DNA of 32,592 nt from Opitutia bacterium (lineage in GTDB: Bacteria; Verrucomicrobiota; Kiritimatiellia; CAIQIC01; Lenti-01), in contig SABN01000001.1 in NCBI GenBank assembly GCA_009928955.1, positions 75,994 to 108,585 on the forward strand, written 5' to 3'. How positions within the stretch are numbered: the stretch's first letter is position 1; each line of letters starts with the position of its first letter. Shown in pieces: positions 7,218-16,336 of the stretch. The notes beneath the pieces are model-generated. The model was not told the origin of the DNA. It searched no databases and was given only the letters and a program-made list of their open reading frames with translations. The position numbers were made by a program, and so were the translations under genes.

Positions 7218-8339
7218 TCATCGCTTCCGGGAATCCAAGCGCGACACGAGATGCTCGATTCGCAAGTTGCACATGTGGTTCTGGCAAAACTCGCCCGGCT
7301 CGAATCGCCAAGCTCCGCCTTCATGGAGATAGCGCCCCTCCACGCCGTCGATCTTCATCTGCTCGGCCGGCGTGGTGCACCCGAACGTGGTCTGGCACTC
7401 GTTCACCAGCATCCGTCCCTCCTCGGTCAAAAAGACATCCACATTCATGCTGGCGAATCCGCCGGCGTCGGTGACTTGCTTGAGCAGGTCCAGCAGCTTC
7501 TCGCCGGGATCCAGCCAGCTCCAGCGATGGGAGGCGCTATGCACGCCGGTGGGCCCCTTTTCCTTGCGATAACCGAAATAGGAATCGCCGATCCGCACCA
7601 TCCGCCATTCATAGACGTTCGGCAGGTATTCCTGCAGGTAAACGAAATCCCGCTGGCGATCGCGGGGATCGTGCCCGACCGGGCACTGGCCACGGCCAAA
7701 CGCCTCCCGCACCAGCCGGCGGAGCGCGCCCCGCTCCCGAACGATCCACACCCCGTTTCCCGACGCCCCGGTGGCCGTCTTGCACACGACGGGCAAGGCC
7801 AGCGTCTCCGCCAGCTCCAACGCCTCGCTTCTGCGATACGACACCCACGTGCGGGGATGAACGATTCCATGCGCATCCAGCCAATCCCGCAGGCGCGGCT
7901 TTTGCTCGGTCAGCCAGCATTCCTGCCAGGTCGGGAAAATCCATTGGCCAAGATCCTTCTCCAAAATCCGCAGGCGGGTATCGAACACCTCCTTCCAGGC
8001 CAAGCTCGAAGAACTGGGCCAGACCAGGAAGGCGTCGCATCCGCTCTCCCGGAAGCGCGCGACCCAATCATCGGCCAACAGATCCAGCACGACGAAGGAA
8101 ATCCCCATCTCCCGGCACGCGGCGATGTAATGCTTGTGGTAATAGCTGACGTCCTCGATGATTCCCAGCCGATACCGGCTTCCCGGGACGGACGACTCCG
8201 CGACGCCGACGAATGGATTCAGTTCCTTCTGGCGCGCGAGGTCGTATTCCCCGAGCGGAACGCGGGATCGGACCCACGACCGCAAGACCCGCGGGACCCA
8301 GGGGGTGAGGGCCTGCAAGGCCCGATGGCTTTTCTTCAT
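7218..8339 (-). CDS. ATP-grasp ligase, RimK-like, 373 aa
   Basis: This is an ATP-grasp protein expected to activate a carboxylate as an acyl phosphate and join it to an amine. The core motifs are LPVVCKTATGASGNGVWIV (182-200), with the ATP-binding lysine K187 and a glycine-rich loop, and VYLQEYLP (233-240). Next come YEWRMVRIGDSYFGY (243-257) and the metal-binding end MNVDVFLTEEGRMLVNECQT (298-317). The last is a variant of the usual E-x-N motif. About 180 N-terminal residues form a pre-ATP-grasp region containing GIIEDVSYYHKHYIAAC. It has no membrane segment. It follows the asparagine-synthetase-like gene by 7 bases, and the next gene starts 76 bases after it. The same gene types (asparagine-synthetase-like, CapA-like, ATP-grasp) also cluster at 16-22 kb. 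The substrate is unknown; an amino acid or uronic acid of the glycan is a reasonable guess. Confidence 0.82.
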   Translation of the reverse strand: MKKSHRALQALTPWVPRVLRSWVRSRVPLGEYDLARQKELNPFVGVAESSVPGSRYRLGIIEDVSYYHKHYIAACREMGISFVVLDLLADDWVARFRESGCDAFLVWPSSSSLAWKEVFDTRLRILEKDLGQWIFPTWQECWLTEQKPRLRDWLDAHGIVHPRTWVSYRRSEALELAETLALPVVCKTATGASGNGVWIVRERGALRRLVREAFGRGQCPVGHDPRDRQRDFVYLQEYLPNVYEWRMVRIGDSYFGYRKEKGPTGVHSASHRWSWLDPGEKLLDLLKQVTDAGGFASMNVDVFLTEEGRMLVNECQTTFGCTTPAEQMKIDGVEGRYLHEGGAWRFEPGEFCQNHMCNLRIEHLVSRLDSRKR

Positions 8340-8346
8340 GATGCGC

Positions 8347-10119
8347 CTACCCTTTGAGCTTGGATTGGAATTCCTTCAGGAACGACCCGACGGAGATCGC
8401 CGTCCAGCGCTGCGCGAAGTGCCGCATGGCGATGGACCAATCGGCGTCCGGAAACGTCTCCCGCAACACGGCGTGGAGGTCTTGCAACGCGGGGCTGGCC
8501 GACACATGCTCCCGGTAGCGCCTCCATTCCCCGTTGCGCTGCTCATCCCGGTTCAGCCATCGCATGCGCTGCCGCCGCAGCTCCAGCGGAGTCCACCCGC
8601 GCAACCCGGTCTGGAGCAGATGGGTGGCCGGCACGCGCGAGAAGGGAAATCCATAGTGCGATTCGACCGCGGCGAGTTCCGGGGAGATCCGGTCGATCAT
8701 CGCCGCCTCGTAGGCCCCCCCGCTTCCGATGTAGGGATCCCCCCGCAGCGCCTCTTCCATGATCGGACGCTCGATGAAGGGAGTCAGCACGAAGGCGACC
8801 TGGCCATAGGCGTTTGCCACGTTGCTGGCGCAGTCCGGCATCCGCACCGCGGCGTAATAGGCGCGCGTCAGGTAGCGGTCGGCGCGGCGCGGCCATTCGA
8901 TCCCGAGACGCAGCGCCACTTTGCGGTCGATGGACCGATGCAGCCGCTCCGCCGGCTCCGCGCCGCCCACCGCCTCCCAAGCGAACGGATAGAAGACCAT
9001 GCTGCCCAGCCACGCCGACCAGGCGAACCGGTGGCCGGGGGTTCCGAATCCATTCCGGAAAATCTCCCCGCCCAGGCCGCTGTAGCTCAACCGATTCGGA
9101 CCGAGGACCTGTTTCCGATAGCCGGCGGTGTAGGTCTCGCTGTAAGAGCCCATGTCGTTGCAGCACCGCCCGTCGAAGAAATACAAGTTGTCATGCAGCA
9201 CTTCGCGGAAGCGGCCCTCCTCCATCGCCTCCATCTGGCGCGTCGGAACTTTCGCAAGCACATGGTTGCCCAATCGCGCCAGCTTCTCGACGATCCGGAT
9301 CTCCTCGTCATGCGCGGTTCCGGAACAATGGGTGTGGAGCGGAATCGGAGCGCCAAACGAACGGGACAGGGCCAGCAGAAGCCGGCTGTCGAAGCCGCTG
9401 GAAAGACCCAGTTCGCCGGACTGCTCTTCATGGAGGGCTTGGATGTCGGCGAAATATCGCCGCAGGGCGTCGACCTGCCGCTGGACGCTGTCCTCGAAGC
9501 CTTCGCGGTGGAAATCGCGATCCGCGCGCAAGGAGCCGCGCGGGATGACCTGGATTCCGGTTTTCTCCGGCAACGAGGCGAGCAGCGCGGCGTCCACCTG
9601 CTGGATGCCCTCGACCAACGTGTCCGGCCCCACGATGCACCCGGTCGCGAGTTTCTCCAGCGCCGCGGCCCGATGGATCTGGCGGCGATTCGGGCTCGCC
9701 GCCAGCACCGCGAGGAAAGAGGACGAGAGACAATCTCCGGATTCATCCATGAACACATGCTGGGCGTTCTGGGAATCCGCCAGCAAGGTGATCGATCGCC
9801 CGTCCCAGAACAGCGCGCAGAAATTCCCCTGCAGCCGGTCCTGGTCGATGGCGCCCGCGCGGAAATCCGCCAACAGGCGGACCAGCGAGGCTCGATAGCC
9901 CAGGCCCCGATAGGCCAACGTTCCGCAACAGAAAACGGAGGCGCCGCCATCGTCGGAAAAGAAATTGTCGGTTCCCGGCAGCATCTTTCGATAGAGCCAC
10001 AGCGTCCGGTCGGCGAGCCGGTACTCGTTCGGCGCGGCAAACCCCTTCTCCGAAAAGACCTTTTTCGCCCCCGGCAGATCCAGGGAGCTTTCGGAACGGA
10101 ACAGGAAGAACGCGCCCAT
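8347..10119 (-). CDS. Asparagine-synthetase-like amidating enzyme lacking the glutaminase Cys, 590 aa
   Basis: The protein has the two-domain layout of asparagine synthetase B: an N-terminal Ntn-type domain (about 1-200) and a C-terminal PP-loop ATP pyrophosphatase domain. The PP-loop reads LGLSSGFDSRLLLAL, with SGFDSR at 241-246. True glutamine-dependent enzymes start Met-Cys, so that Cys becomes the N-terminal nucleophile. This protein starts MGAFFLFR, so glutamine hydrolysis by that residue is not possible. The start ATG 10117-10119 overlaps the capA stop by one base (TGATG), with GGGAGACC upstream. Asparagine-synthetase-like enzymes in O-antigen loci, such as Bordetella WbmE, are linked to uronamide formation. 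This one could make an amide on a sugar carboxyl with another ammonia or amine source. A second protein of the same type lies at 20112-21887. Confidence 0.85.
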   Translation of the reverse strand: MGAFFLFRSESSLDLPGAKKVFSEKGFAAPNEYRLADRTLWLYRKMLPGTDNFFSDDGGASVFCCGTLAYRGLGYRASLVRLLADFRAGAIDQDRLQGNFCALFWDGRSITLLADSQNAQHVFMDESGDCLSSSFLAVLAASPNRRQIHRAAALEKLATGCIVGPDTLVEGIQQVDAALLASLPEKTGIQVIPRGSLRADRDFHREGFEDSVQRQVDALRRYFADIQALHEEQSGELGLSSGFDSRLLLALSRSFGAPIPLHTHCSGTAHDEEIRIVEKLARLGNHVLAKVPTRQMEAMEEGRFREVLHDNLYFFDGRCCNDMGSYSETYTAGYRKQVLGPNRLSYSGLGGEIFRNGFGTPGHRFAWSAWLGSMVFYPFAWEAVGGAEPAERLHRSIDRKVALRLGIEWPRRADRYLTRAYYAAVRMPDCASNVANAYGQVAFVLTPFIERPIMEEALRGDPYIGSGGAYEAAMIDRISPELAAVESHYGFPFSRVPATHLLQTGLRGWTPLELRRQRMRWLNRDEQRNGEWRRYREHVSASPALQDLHAVLRETFPDADWSIAMRHFAQRWTAISVGSFLKEFQSKLKG

Positions 10120-11285
10120 CACCGGTCTCCCGGGGGGTGCCGCCGGTCCTGTTCCAGAATGCCTTGCAACAGCTCGCGATGCGCTTCGCAGCGCACGTAG
10201 GCCTCCAGGATCCGGCGGCGCCATCTCCACGGCCGCGCGAACCGAAGCAGGCCGAGCTTGCGGACGATGCGCACCAGCGCGAGGTGCGGCAAGGTCAAGG
10301 ATCCAAAATAATCATCCGCGTGCGCCGCGATCAAGTCCCGCCACGTTTCCTCCAACCGCTCCGGATTCGAGATCGCATCCGACCATTCGCCGCATTTCGC
10401 CATGTATCGCGCTTTTTCTTCGCCCTTCAGGATCCCGAACCAACGCTCCGGCGCGCATTGCACCAGCGGATGGATCTCGAACGAGCACCGGTCGTCTTCA
10501 CCGATGGACAGCCCGATCAGGATGCCCTCGCAGTCCTCGCCATGGATCGGCGTGTGCCAATCGAAGAGGAAATGCCCCGCGCCGTAGAAGATCGGAACCC
10601 CGTTCCAGACTTCATGCCCCTGCACCCGATGGGCGTGGTGGCGAACGATGGCGGTCGCCCCCTGACCGGCGAGGAACCGCAGCGCGCGCACCGATCCGGG
10701 GCTCGGATAATGGGTGTTTTCCAGCCCGCCGTGCACGATCAGGAGCACGTGGTCCGCGCGCCGCCTCGCCTCGCGGAGGCTTTCGGTGGCGGCGATCACA
10801 TCGAACGGGTTGGCGCCGCCCGCTCCGGGCTCTGCGCAACTGAACTCTTTCTCCGCCATGTTGACGACGGCAAGGGTCCTGCCCTGGATCTGGCGATAGT
10901 GGGTCCGCACGGCCTCCGAATAGTCCGCCGCCGCGCCCACCGTGGGCAGCTGGAACCGGGCGCAGGCGTCCTGCGTTTCCCGGATTCCGTCGTCTCCATA
11001 ATCCCGGATGTGATTGTTCGCCAAGGCGACCAGATTGACCCCGATTTCCGCCAGGAACCCGGCGACGGCCGGATTGCCTTTGACCAGCGAGCCGCATTTT
11101 TCGATCGGCGCCGACGCCGTGGTCAGCGGACACTCCAAGTTGACGACGAACAGGTCGGCGGCCTGGGCCAGCGACGTCAGCGCCGCCACCACCTCGCGGC
11201 GCGCGGCCGAATCCTCCGCCAAGAAGGCGCGAAGCCGTCCGACCGGACAAAAATCCCCGGAGACCAGAACGTTGATGTTATTCAT
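10119..11285 (-). CDS. CapA-family (poly-gamma-glutamate type) metallophosphatase-like protein, 388 aa
   Basis: This belongs to the CapA/PgsA family, whose fold is related to calcineurin-like metallophosphatases. Motifs in order are VSGDFCPVGR (8-17), VVNLECPLT (47-55), LANNHIRDYGDDG (88-100), LIVHGGLENTHYPSP (182-196), VRHHAHRVQG (214-223) and FYGAGHFLFDW (233-243). These carry the expected Asp, Asn and His metal ligands. I see no N-terminal signal or membrane anchor, unlike secreted CapA proteins. The C-terminus ends in a basic region WRWRRRILEAY that resembles WWWRRRILLAQ in the second CapA of the locus, so the two are probably paralogues. The start ATG overlaps the polymerase gene stop (ATGA, 11282-11285). 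The frame is open for 700 bases upstream, but that part is antisense-like. Its role with the amide-forming enzymes around it is not established. Confidence 0.85.
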   Translation of the reverse strand: MNNINVLVSGDFCPVGRLRAFLAEDSAARREVVAALTSLAQAADLFVVNLECPLTTASAPIEKCGSLVKGNPAVAGFLAEIGVNLVALANNHIRDYGDDGIRETQDACARFQLPTVGAAADYSEAVRTHYRQIQGRTLAVVNMAEKEFSCAEPGAGGANPFDVIAATESLREARRRADHVLLIVHGGLENTHYPSPGSVRALRFLAGQGATAIVRHHAHRVQGHEVWNGVPIFYGAGHFLFDWHTPIHGEDCEGILIGLSIGEDDRCSFEIHPLVQCAPERWFGILKGEEKARYMAKCGEWSDAISNPERLEETWRDLIAAHADDYFGSLTLPHLALVRIVRKLGLLRFARPWRWRRRILEAYVRCEAHRELLQGILEQDRRHPPGDR

Positions 11286-12682
11286 TGAAAGGCATTGCCC
11301 GAATGGAGGTCCTTTGGAAAGGTGAATCCGCAGATGGAGGGTGGTGCGCTCAGTTTCCGGATTGCACCATAGCACTCCTGGATGTGAAAGAAAATGCCGA
11401 CGAACGAGCCGAAGACGACCATGTGCAACGGATCCTTGAAGCGCGAATAGCCGAACATCAACCAGAAGATCAGCACCATGTAGATCCAGAAGAATCGCCG
11501 GTCGAGGACCGAGAATCCCATGTTCATGCCTCGCGATCGCATGACCCGGCGAAGCGTCAGCAGATAGATCGAGAAGTAGAGCGCGGCGCCAACGGCGCCC
11601 GTCGTGAGCCAGACGTCCAGAAATTCCGTATGGACCTCGCCGATGTTCATGTAGCGGCTCTGATTGGCCAGGCCAATGCCTTCGGGATGCGCCTTGACCA
11701 GCGTCCATCCGTCGCTGTACAGAGCCTCCCGGCCCTCCAAGTCCTTCTCCGCATATTCGTACCGTTGGCCCATGGGCGTATCCGCCCACAGGCCGACGAT
11801 CCCATAGGCCGTCAAGGCGAGCGCCAACAACAGGACGACCTTCGCCGGCGAGTTTCGGCCTTTGGTCATCGTCAGCCCCCACAGCGTGGCGACGAGGATC
11901 ATCCCGATCAACATCTTGCGCGATCCCGTGAAAAGCAGGAAATAGGCCAACACGGGGATCGAGCCCACCAAGGGCAGCTTCGTGCGCCACGAAGCCGCCC
12001 GCTCGCTGAGATAGAGCGCGGCCAGGATCGCGAACACGAAGACCTGGCCGCCGGTGTTGGAGTTCTCGCCCATCACGGTCATCCGCCCCCCCGTTTCATC
12101 GATCAGGGTGATGGCTTGATTGCTGTACGCGACATAGATGTACAGGATGCCGATGAGCCAGATCCCCCACATGGTGATGCGAAGATCCGGATGGCGTTCA
12201 TGCGCCACCACCACCGCCCAGAGGAGCAGTCCCGACTGGAAGATCTTCCACGCCATCTGCAGGCTGGCGGCCGTGTCCACCGCGACCAGCAGCGAAATGG
12301 TCACGCCCCATGCCAGGAAGGAAAAATATAGCCGAACCTCTCCGGGCATGACCCGGCGCTTGGAGAGCAGATATGCCAACGTCAGCACCAGACCCCCGCC
12401 AAACACCTTGAGAAGCAGGGAGGTGAGCGCGGGGGGGAAGGCGCTGGCCGCGGTGGACAGCGCGGCGATGAGGACCGCCAAACCCTTCAACAGCAGCGGG
12501 AGGAGCGGAGAGGCCGGCGCGTGGTCTGGCGCGGGACGCGGCGCGGGAGCGAAGCCCATCGCGCCACCGGCGTTCCCCGGACGCGGCGCGGCGCCCCAGC
12601 CCCCGCGCCCCCAGGCATGAGGACGAGCGGCCGAATCGGCCACGGGGCTTGCCATGCCTGGCTCCAGCGCCGCATCCTTCAC
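11282..12682 (-). CDS. wzy: O-antigen ligase/polymerase-like (Wzy-type) membrane protein, 466 aa
   Basis: This is a polytopic membrane protein with about ten hydrophobic segments and the Wzy_C/O-antigen ligase signature in its large periplasmic loop, around residues 305-370. That part reads GREALYSDGWTLVKAHPEG, then GIGLANQSRYMN and VHTEFLDVWLTTGAVG. It would polymerise repeat units or ligate the chain to an acceptor on the periplasmic face. The first 58 residues are an odd Ala/Pro/Gly/Arg-rich tail before the first membrane segment. The GTG start at 12680-12682 overlaps the upstream stop (GTGA). Internal ATGs at 12653-12655 and 12557-12559 would shorten that tail. It is the second such protein in the locus (the other is at 30128-31672). 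Which one is polymerase and which is ligase cannot be told from sequence alone. Confidence 0.82.
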   Translation of the reverse strand: MKDAALEPGMASPVADSAARPHAWGRGGWGAAPRPGNAGGAMGFAPAPRPAPDHAPASPLLPLLLKGLAVLIAALSTAASAFPPALTSLLLKVFGGGLVLTLAYLLSKRRVMPGEVRLYFSFLAWGVTISLLVAVDTAASLQMAWKIFQSGLLLWAVVVAHERHPDLRITMWGIWLIGILYIYVAYSNQAITLIDETGGRMTVMGENSNTGGQVFVFAILAALYLSERAASWRTKLPLVGSIPVLAYFLLFTGSRKMLIGMILVATLWGLTMTKGRNSPAKVVLLLALALTAYGIVGLWADTPMGQRYEYAEKDLEGREALYSDGWTLVKAHPEGIGLANQSRYMNIGEVHTEFLDVWLTTGAVGAALYFSIYLLTLRRVMRSRGMNMGFSVLDRRFFWIYMVLIFWLMFGYSRFKDPLHMVVFGSFVGIFFHIQECYGAIRKLSAPPSICGFTFPKDLHSGNAFQ

Positions 12683-13890
12683 GGCAGTTTCTCCATCAAC
12701 TCGATGAGTTTGCCCGCTTGATTCCGCCGCGAATACCCGGCGAGCCGCTCGCGGTCAGAGGCCGCGACGGGCAATCGTCCGGTCTCGCGCCACGACCGCA
12801 CGTGGCCCTCGATGAACGCGGCCACCTCGTGAACATCGCTGCTGGCCAGCCCAATCCGGGTTTCCCGGACGAATTGATCCAGCACATCTCCATCGGCGGG
12901 GATGCTCAAGACCGGGCGGCCGACCATGGCGGACTCGAATATCTTCGAAGTCAGGATTCCCCGGGCGCCGGGCGAGGAAAGACTGAGCAGAATGGCGGAT
13001 TCCCGCTGCGCCCGCAGCGACGCGGCGTGGGACACCTTGCCTTGGCAGCGGATCCGCGCGGCCGACCGCCACCGGCCGACCTGCAGGCGGGAAACGTCGG
13101 ACACTCCATAGAGGTGGATCTCCACGCCCTGCAGGTCCGTTCCTCGATCCGACAAGTCATCCAGCCCGCGCAGCAACAACGACAAATCCCGCCCATATCC
13201 AAAATTCCCGCAGTAGGCGATGATGAAGGCCCGGGATCCGCCATCCGCCGCCGCCGGGGGCAGATCGCTTTCCTCGAATCCATTGTAGACCGTCGTGACC
13301 GGAACGTTCAGACCATACTCCGTGCGCAACCGCGCGGCCAACGGATCCGACACGGTCAACAGATGCGCCGCGCTGGCGCAGGCCGAGGACAGCAACCGGA
13401 CCGACCGCCGGGTGACCCACCGTTTCCGCCGGACATCGATCTCGTCGGGAATGTCCCGCAGATCCGCGATCCATGGAATCCGATGCCTCCGGGAAAGCCG
13501 GTCGACCACGACCAGCGAGTCCAGCGGAGGAAACGTTGTCAACAGGCAATCGAACCGGCGCCCGCTCAGCAAACGGTCCGCCGCGGATTCGATCGCCCGG
13601 GCGGAGGCGGATCGGCATTGCAGCTCCGGGAGCCAGCTCCGCGACAGGCGGGTTTCGATCCGCGTCCAGACCCGGCAGCGGCGCTCGGGGGGCGAGATCT
13701 GGACCACGTTGAATCGGCAATCCGGATGGAGATGCCGCATGCCCGCCATGGCCGGATCCGTCGGAGTCAGCGTCAACAGGGTCACGTCCAAGCCGGCCTC
13801 ATGCATGTGCCGGCAAAACGATTCGAATCGACGCGAGGCCGTGGCCCCGTCGGGATAGGCGTGCGTCCGGATGGCCAACACGCTTTTCAT
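12679..13890 (-). CDS. Glycosyltransferase family 4-like, 403 aa
   Basis: This is a GT-B glycosyltransferase. It starts MKSVLAIRTHAYPDGATASR and has the acceptor-domain element IPWIADLRDIPDE (138-150), typical of the subgroup that reads WI(A/V)DLRD. It also has TVYNGFEESDLP (200-211) at the domain junction. The donor domain shows FIIAYCGNFGYGRDL, where the usual text is GxFGYGRD, and LLSLSSPGARGILTSKIFE (about 312-330), with the acidic residue before AMVGRPVL. The start ATG overlaps the wbpI stop (ATGA, 13887-13890), and its own stop overlaps the polymerase start (GTGA). It is expected to be cytoplasmic. Because it directly follows the epimerase that makes the manno-configured sugar, it is a candidate for transferring that sugar, but this rests on gene order alone. 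Confidence 0.87.
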   Translation of the reverse strand: MKSVLAIRTHAYPDGATASRRFESFCRHMHEAGLDVTLLTLTPTDPAMAGMRHLHPDCRFNVVQISPPERRCRVWTRIETRLSRSWLPELQCRSASARAIESAADRLLSGRRFDCLLTTFPPLDSLVVVDRLSRRHRIPWIADLRDIPDEIDVRRKRWVTRRSVRLLSSACASAAHLLTVSDPLAARLRTEYGLNVPVTTVYNGFEESDLPPAAADGGSRAFIIAYCGNFGYGRDLSLLLRGLDDLSDRGTDLQGVEIHLYGVSDVSRLQVGRWRSAARIRCQGKVSHAASLRAQRESAILLSLSSPGARGILTSKIFESAMVGRPVLSIPADGDVLDQFVRETRIGLASSDVHEVAAFIEGHVRSWRETGRLPVAASDRERLAGYSRRNQAGKLIELMEKLP

Positions 13891-14984
13891 GTCGAGGATC
13901 GACCCGCCAGGATGTCCGTGATCCGGGAGGCCGCATGGCCATCCCCATACCAGTCTCCATTCCGGCCTTTGCGGCCCCGCGCGCGCCGGATGGCCTTCGC
14001 CAATTCCATGGGATCGCCGGATCCGCACAATTCGTTCCATCCGGAATCGACCAACTCGACCCATTCGGTTTCCGCCCGCAAGGTCACGCAGGGGACCCGA
14101 TGGAAATATGCCTCCTTTTGGACCCCGCCGGAATCGGTCGCGATGACCGCCGCGTTCTGCTCCATGGCCATCATGTCGAGATAGCCGGCGGGTTCGACCA
14201 ACCGCAGGCCGTCCGGCCGAGCCTCGGGCCGGATCAGCGCCCCCAGCCCCGCCGCCTCGAAGGCCCTGGCCGTCCGCGGGTGAAGGGGAAACACGACCGG
14301 CAGCTCCTGCGACACGAGGCGCAGTCCCTCCATGATGGCGCGGAGCCGGACGGGATCGTCCGTGTTCTCCGCGCGATGGACCGTGGCGAGCACGTAGGCG
14401 CCCGGATCCAGGTGGAGTCGGTCGAGGATCCGGCTGGACTGCCGGGCCTTCTCTGCGCACTGCAACGTCACGTCGTACATCACGTCCCCCACGAGATGCA
14501 CGCCGGCGCGGATCCCCTCCTCGGCCAAGTTCTTCGCCGCCGTGGCGCCGGGACAGAACAGCAAGTCCGCGAGATGATCCGTCAGCACCCGGTTGATCTC
14601 TTCCGGCATGCGGCGGTTGAAGCTCCGCAGCCCGGCCTCCACATGCGCGACGGGAACGTGCAGTTTGGCCGCCGCCAAGGCTCCGGCCAGGGTCGAGTTG
14701 GTGTCGCCATACACCAGCACCCGGTCCGGCTGTTCCCGGAGCAGCACCTCCTCGATGGCCGACAGCATGGCGCCCGTCTGCGCCCCATGGCCTCCGGAAC
14801 CGATTCCCAGATTGACGTCGGGCCGCGGAATATCGAGTTCGTCGAAGAATACCTGCGACATGTTGCCGTCATAGTGCTGCCCCGTGTGGACCAGCACTTC
14901 TTGGAATCTCTCGCGCAGCACCCGGCTGACCGCCGCAGCCTTGATGAATTGCGGCCGCGCACCCACAATCGTCAGGATCTTCAT
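13887..14984 (-). CDS. wbpI: UDP-N-acetylglucosamine-type 2-epimerase, WbpI-like, 365 aa
   Basis: This is a non-hydrolysing UDP-GlcNAc 2-epimerase family member. It starts MKILTIVGARPQFIKAAAVS and has VHTGQHYDGNMSQVFFDEL (32-50), VYGDTNSTLAGALAA (91-105), AHVEAGLRSFNRRMPEEINR (113-132) and, near residue 284, TDSGGVQKEA. Two related enzymes are possible: WecB acts on UDP-GlcNAc, WbpI on UDP-2,3-diacetamido-glucuronic acid. The wording of the first 70 residues (IPRPDVNLGI, GGHGAQTG) is like WbpI, and the wbpB/D/E set is present in the same locus. I therefore favour WbpI, giving UDP-2,3-diacetamido-mannuronic acid. Start and stop both sit in ATGA overlaps with the neighbours. The length is normal for the family. 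Confidence 0.9.
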   Translation of the reverse strand: MKILTIVGARPQFIKAAAVSRVLRERFQEVLVHTGQHYDGNMSQVFFDELDIPRPDVNLGIGSGGHGAQTGAMLSAIEEVLLREQPDRVLVYGDTNSTLAGALAAAKLHVPVAHVEAGLRSFNRRMPEEINRVLTDHLADLLFCPGATAAKNLAEEGIRAGVHLVGDVMYDVTLQCAEKARQSSRILDRLHLDPGAYVLATVHRAENTDDPVRLRAIMEGLRLVSQELPVVFPLHPRTARAFEAAGLGALIRPEARPDGLRLVEPAGYLDMMAMEQNAAVIATDSGGVQKEAYFHRVPCVTLRAETEWVELVDSGWNELCGSGDPMELAKAIRRARGRKGRNGDWYGDGHAASRITDILAGRSST

Positions 14985-16336
14985 AGGGCCCCTTTCAGAT
15001 GGTCCAACACCTCGAGATACAACCGGCGCTGATAGCTCCCGGAGGCGGCGGCTTGTTCCGACAGCGCGGTGTTGTGCCAAAGCAGGACCGCTTCGCCGTT
15101 GTGCTTCCGCACTTCCCCGAGCAGGGCAAAACAGGCGGCCCGCGCTTCCTCAAAGTCCAAATGCATGTATTTTTCGCCGTCCAGCGTGCACTCCATGATC
15201 GTCAAGGGGTGCAACGTGACGTTGGACGGCCGCAGCGCCACCGGATCGAACCAACGGACCGCCCGGCTGGTGCCCAGCCGGAACCCGGGCCTATCCGCAT
15301 AGCCCATGGTGAAATCATCGGTGAATCCCGCGGTTTCCAAGGCATTCAAGTCTTCGGGCTCCCGCGCCGCCAGAAAGTGGTGCCGATTGAACCGGCACGG
15401 GCATCCCGACACCTCGCTCAAACGGGCCTTCTCGGCGGCGATGCGCCCGGGATCGATCCCGGCCGAATAACTGCTGTGCAGGCCGATGCCGGCCCCGGCA
15501 TCCCGGATCTTCCGGATCAGGTTTTTCGTGCGGCGGTTTCGCAGGTAATCATATCCATCTTTCGGATCATCGCCTCCGGCCCGGAAGAAGAACACCGGCT
15601 CCACCCGCCGGGCGCCCAGCGCATCGCGCAGCGTCGCATCCTGCGCGAGGATCCAGGAAAAGCAGTCGTTGGGATCCCGGCCTTCCGTCCATCCCCAATG
15701 GCTGAAGAGCGGTTCCAGCAGCGCGGCGGGTCGGCGGCGGAAATTCCGGAGCGTCGATTTGACGGCCATGCGGAAGTTCGGCCAGGCCCAAGGTTCATCC
15801 AGGTCATGCGTGAGATACACTTTCCGGATCTCCGCCGGCGGCTCCGCCATCTCGACGCCGACCTCTCTGAGCCACTGGCGCAGCAGCGCCCCGTATTCAT
15901 CCACGATGGGCCGGTGCAAAAAGCCGGCCCGGAACGGCAGCGACTCGCGGCCGGTGAACCGGCCGTGCTCGTCCCGCACCTCGCGGCGGAGGACCTCCTC
16001 GAACCTCGTCAGCAGGAAAAAGGCCGATGCCACGATGTCCGCATGCACGATCAGGCGGGGGAATCCGCCGGGGCCCGTCAGTCGTTCGACGCGGGGGGAT
16101 CCGAACAACAAGGGCGTCCCCTCGATCTGGCCCAAGGGCGGCGCGGGCAGCGAAGCCGGCGTGCCATACATTTCGTCCGCGAAAAAACCGCTGGGAACGA
16201 TCACGACCTCCGGCATCGGGCGCGCGGAAGCCCCCGGGCCGTACACGACGTGGACCAGCGCCTCCGAGGCGACCGCGCCGCCGCAAAGCGCTTCCAACGC
16301 ATGCGCCGCCGCCTGTTGTTGATCCAAGGTTTTCAT
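14981..16336 (-). CDS. Polysaccharide deacetylase-like protein with N-terminal extra domain, 451 aa
   Basis: The C-terminal two thirds resemble a NodB/carbohydrate esterase 4-like deacetylase. The metal and catalytic motif appears as VYLTHDLDEPWAWPN (173-187), followed by GIGLHSSYSAGID (284-296) and RFNRHHFLAA (315-324). Near the C-terminus, AVLLWHNTAL provides a late His. The N-terminal part (about 1-165) has no clear motif beyond EVVIVPSGFFADEMYG and LIVHADIVASAFFLLTRFEE. That arrangement is seen in a group of polysaccharide-locus proteins annotated as polysaccharide deacetylase-like. No signal peptide is seen, so it may act in the cytoplasm on lipid- or nucleotide-linked sugar. The start ATG overlaps the ATP-grasp stop (ATGA, 16333-16336) and its stop overlaps wbpI. 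It may trim an N- or O-acetyl group; the substrate is unknown. Confidence 0.75.
   Translation of the reverse strand: MKTLDQQQAAAHALEALCGGAVASEALVHVVYGPGASARPMPEVVIVPSGFFADEMYGTPASLPAPPLGQIEGTPLLFGSPRVERLTGPGGFPRLIVHADIVASAFFLLTRFEEVLRREVRDEHGRFTGRESLPFRAGFLHRPIVDEYGALLRQWLREVGVEMAEPPAEIRKVYLTHDLDEPWAWPNFRMAVKSTLRNFRRRPAALLEPLFSHWGWTEGRDPNDCFSWILAQDATLRDALGARRVEPVFFFRAGGDDPKDGYDYLRNRRTKNLIRKIRDAGAGIGLHSSYSAGIDPGRIAAEKARLSEVSGCPCRFNRHHFLAAREPEDLNALETAGFTDDFTMGYADRPGFRLGTSRAVRWFDPVALRPSNVTLHPLTIMECTLDGEKYMHLDFEEARAACFALLGEVRKHNGEAVLLWHNTALSEQAAASGSYQRRLYLEVLDHLKGAL

Noticed and set aside
11286-11990. N-terminal extension of the first CapA-like gene by 235 codons
   Set aside because: It would overlap the polymerase gene; the CapA fold begins at MNNINVLVSGDF, whose ATG overlaps the preceding stop.
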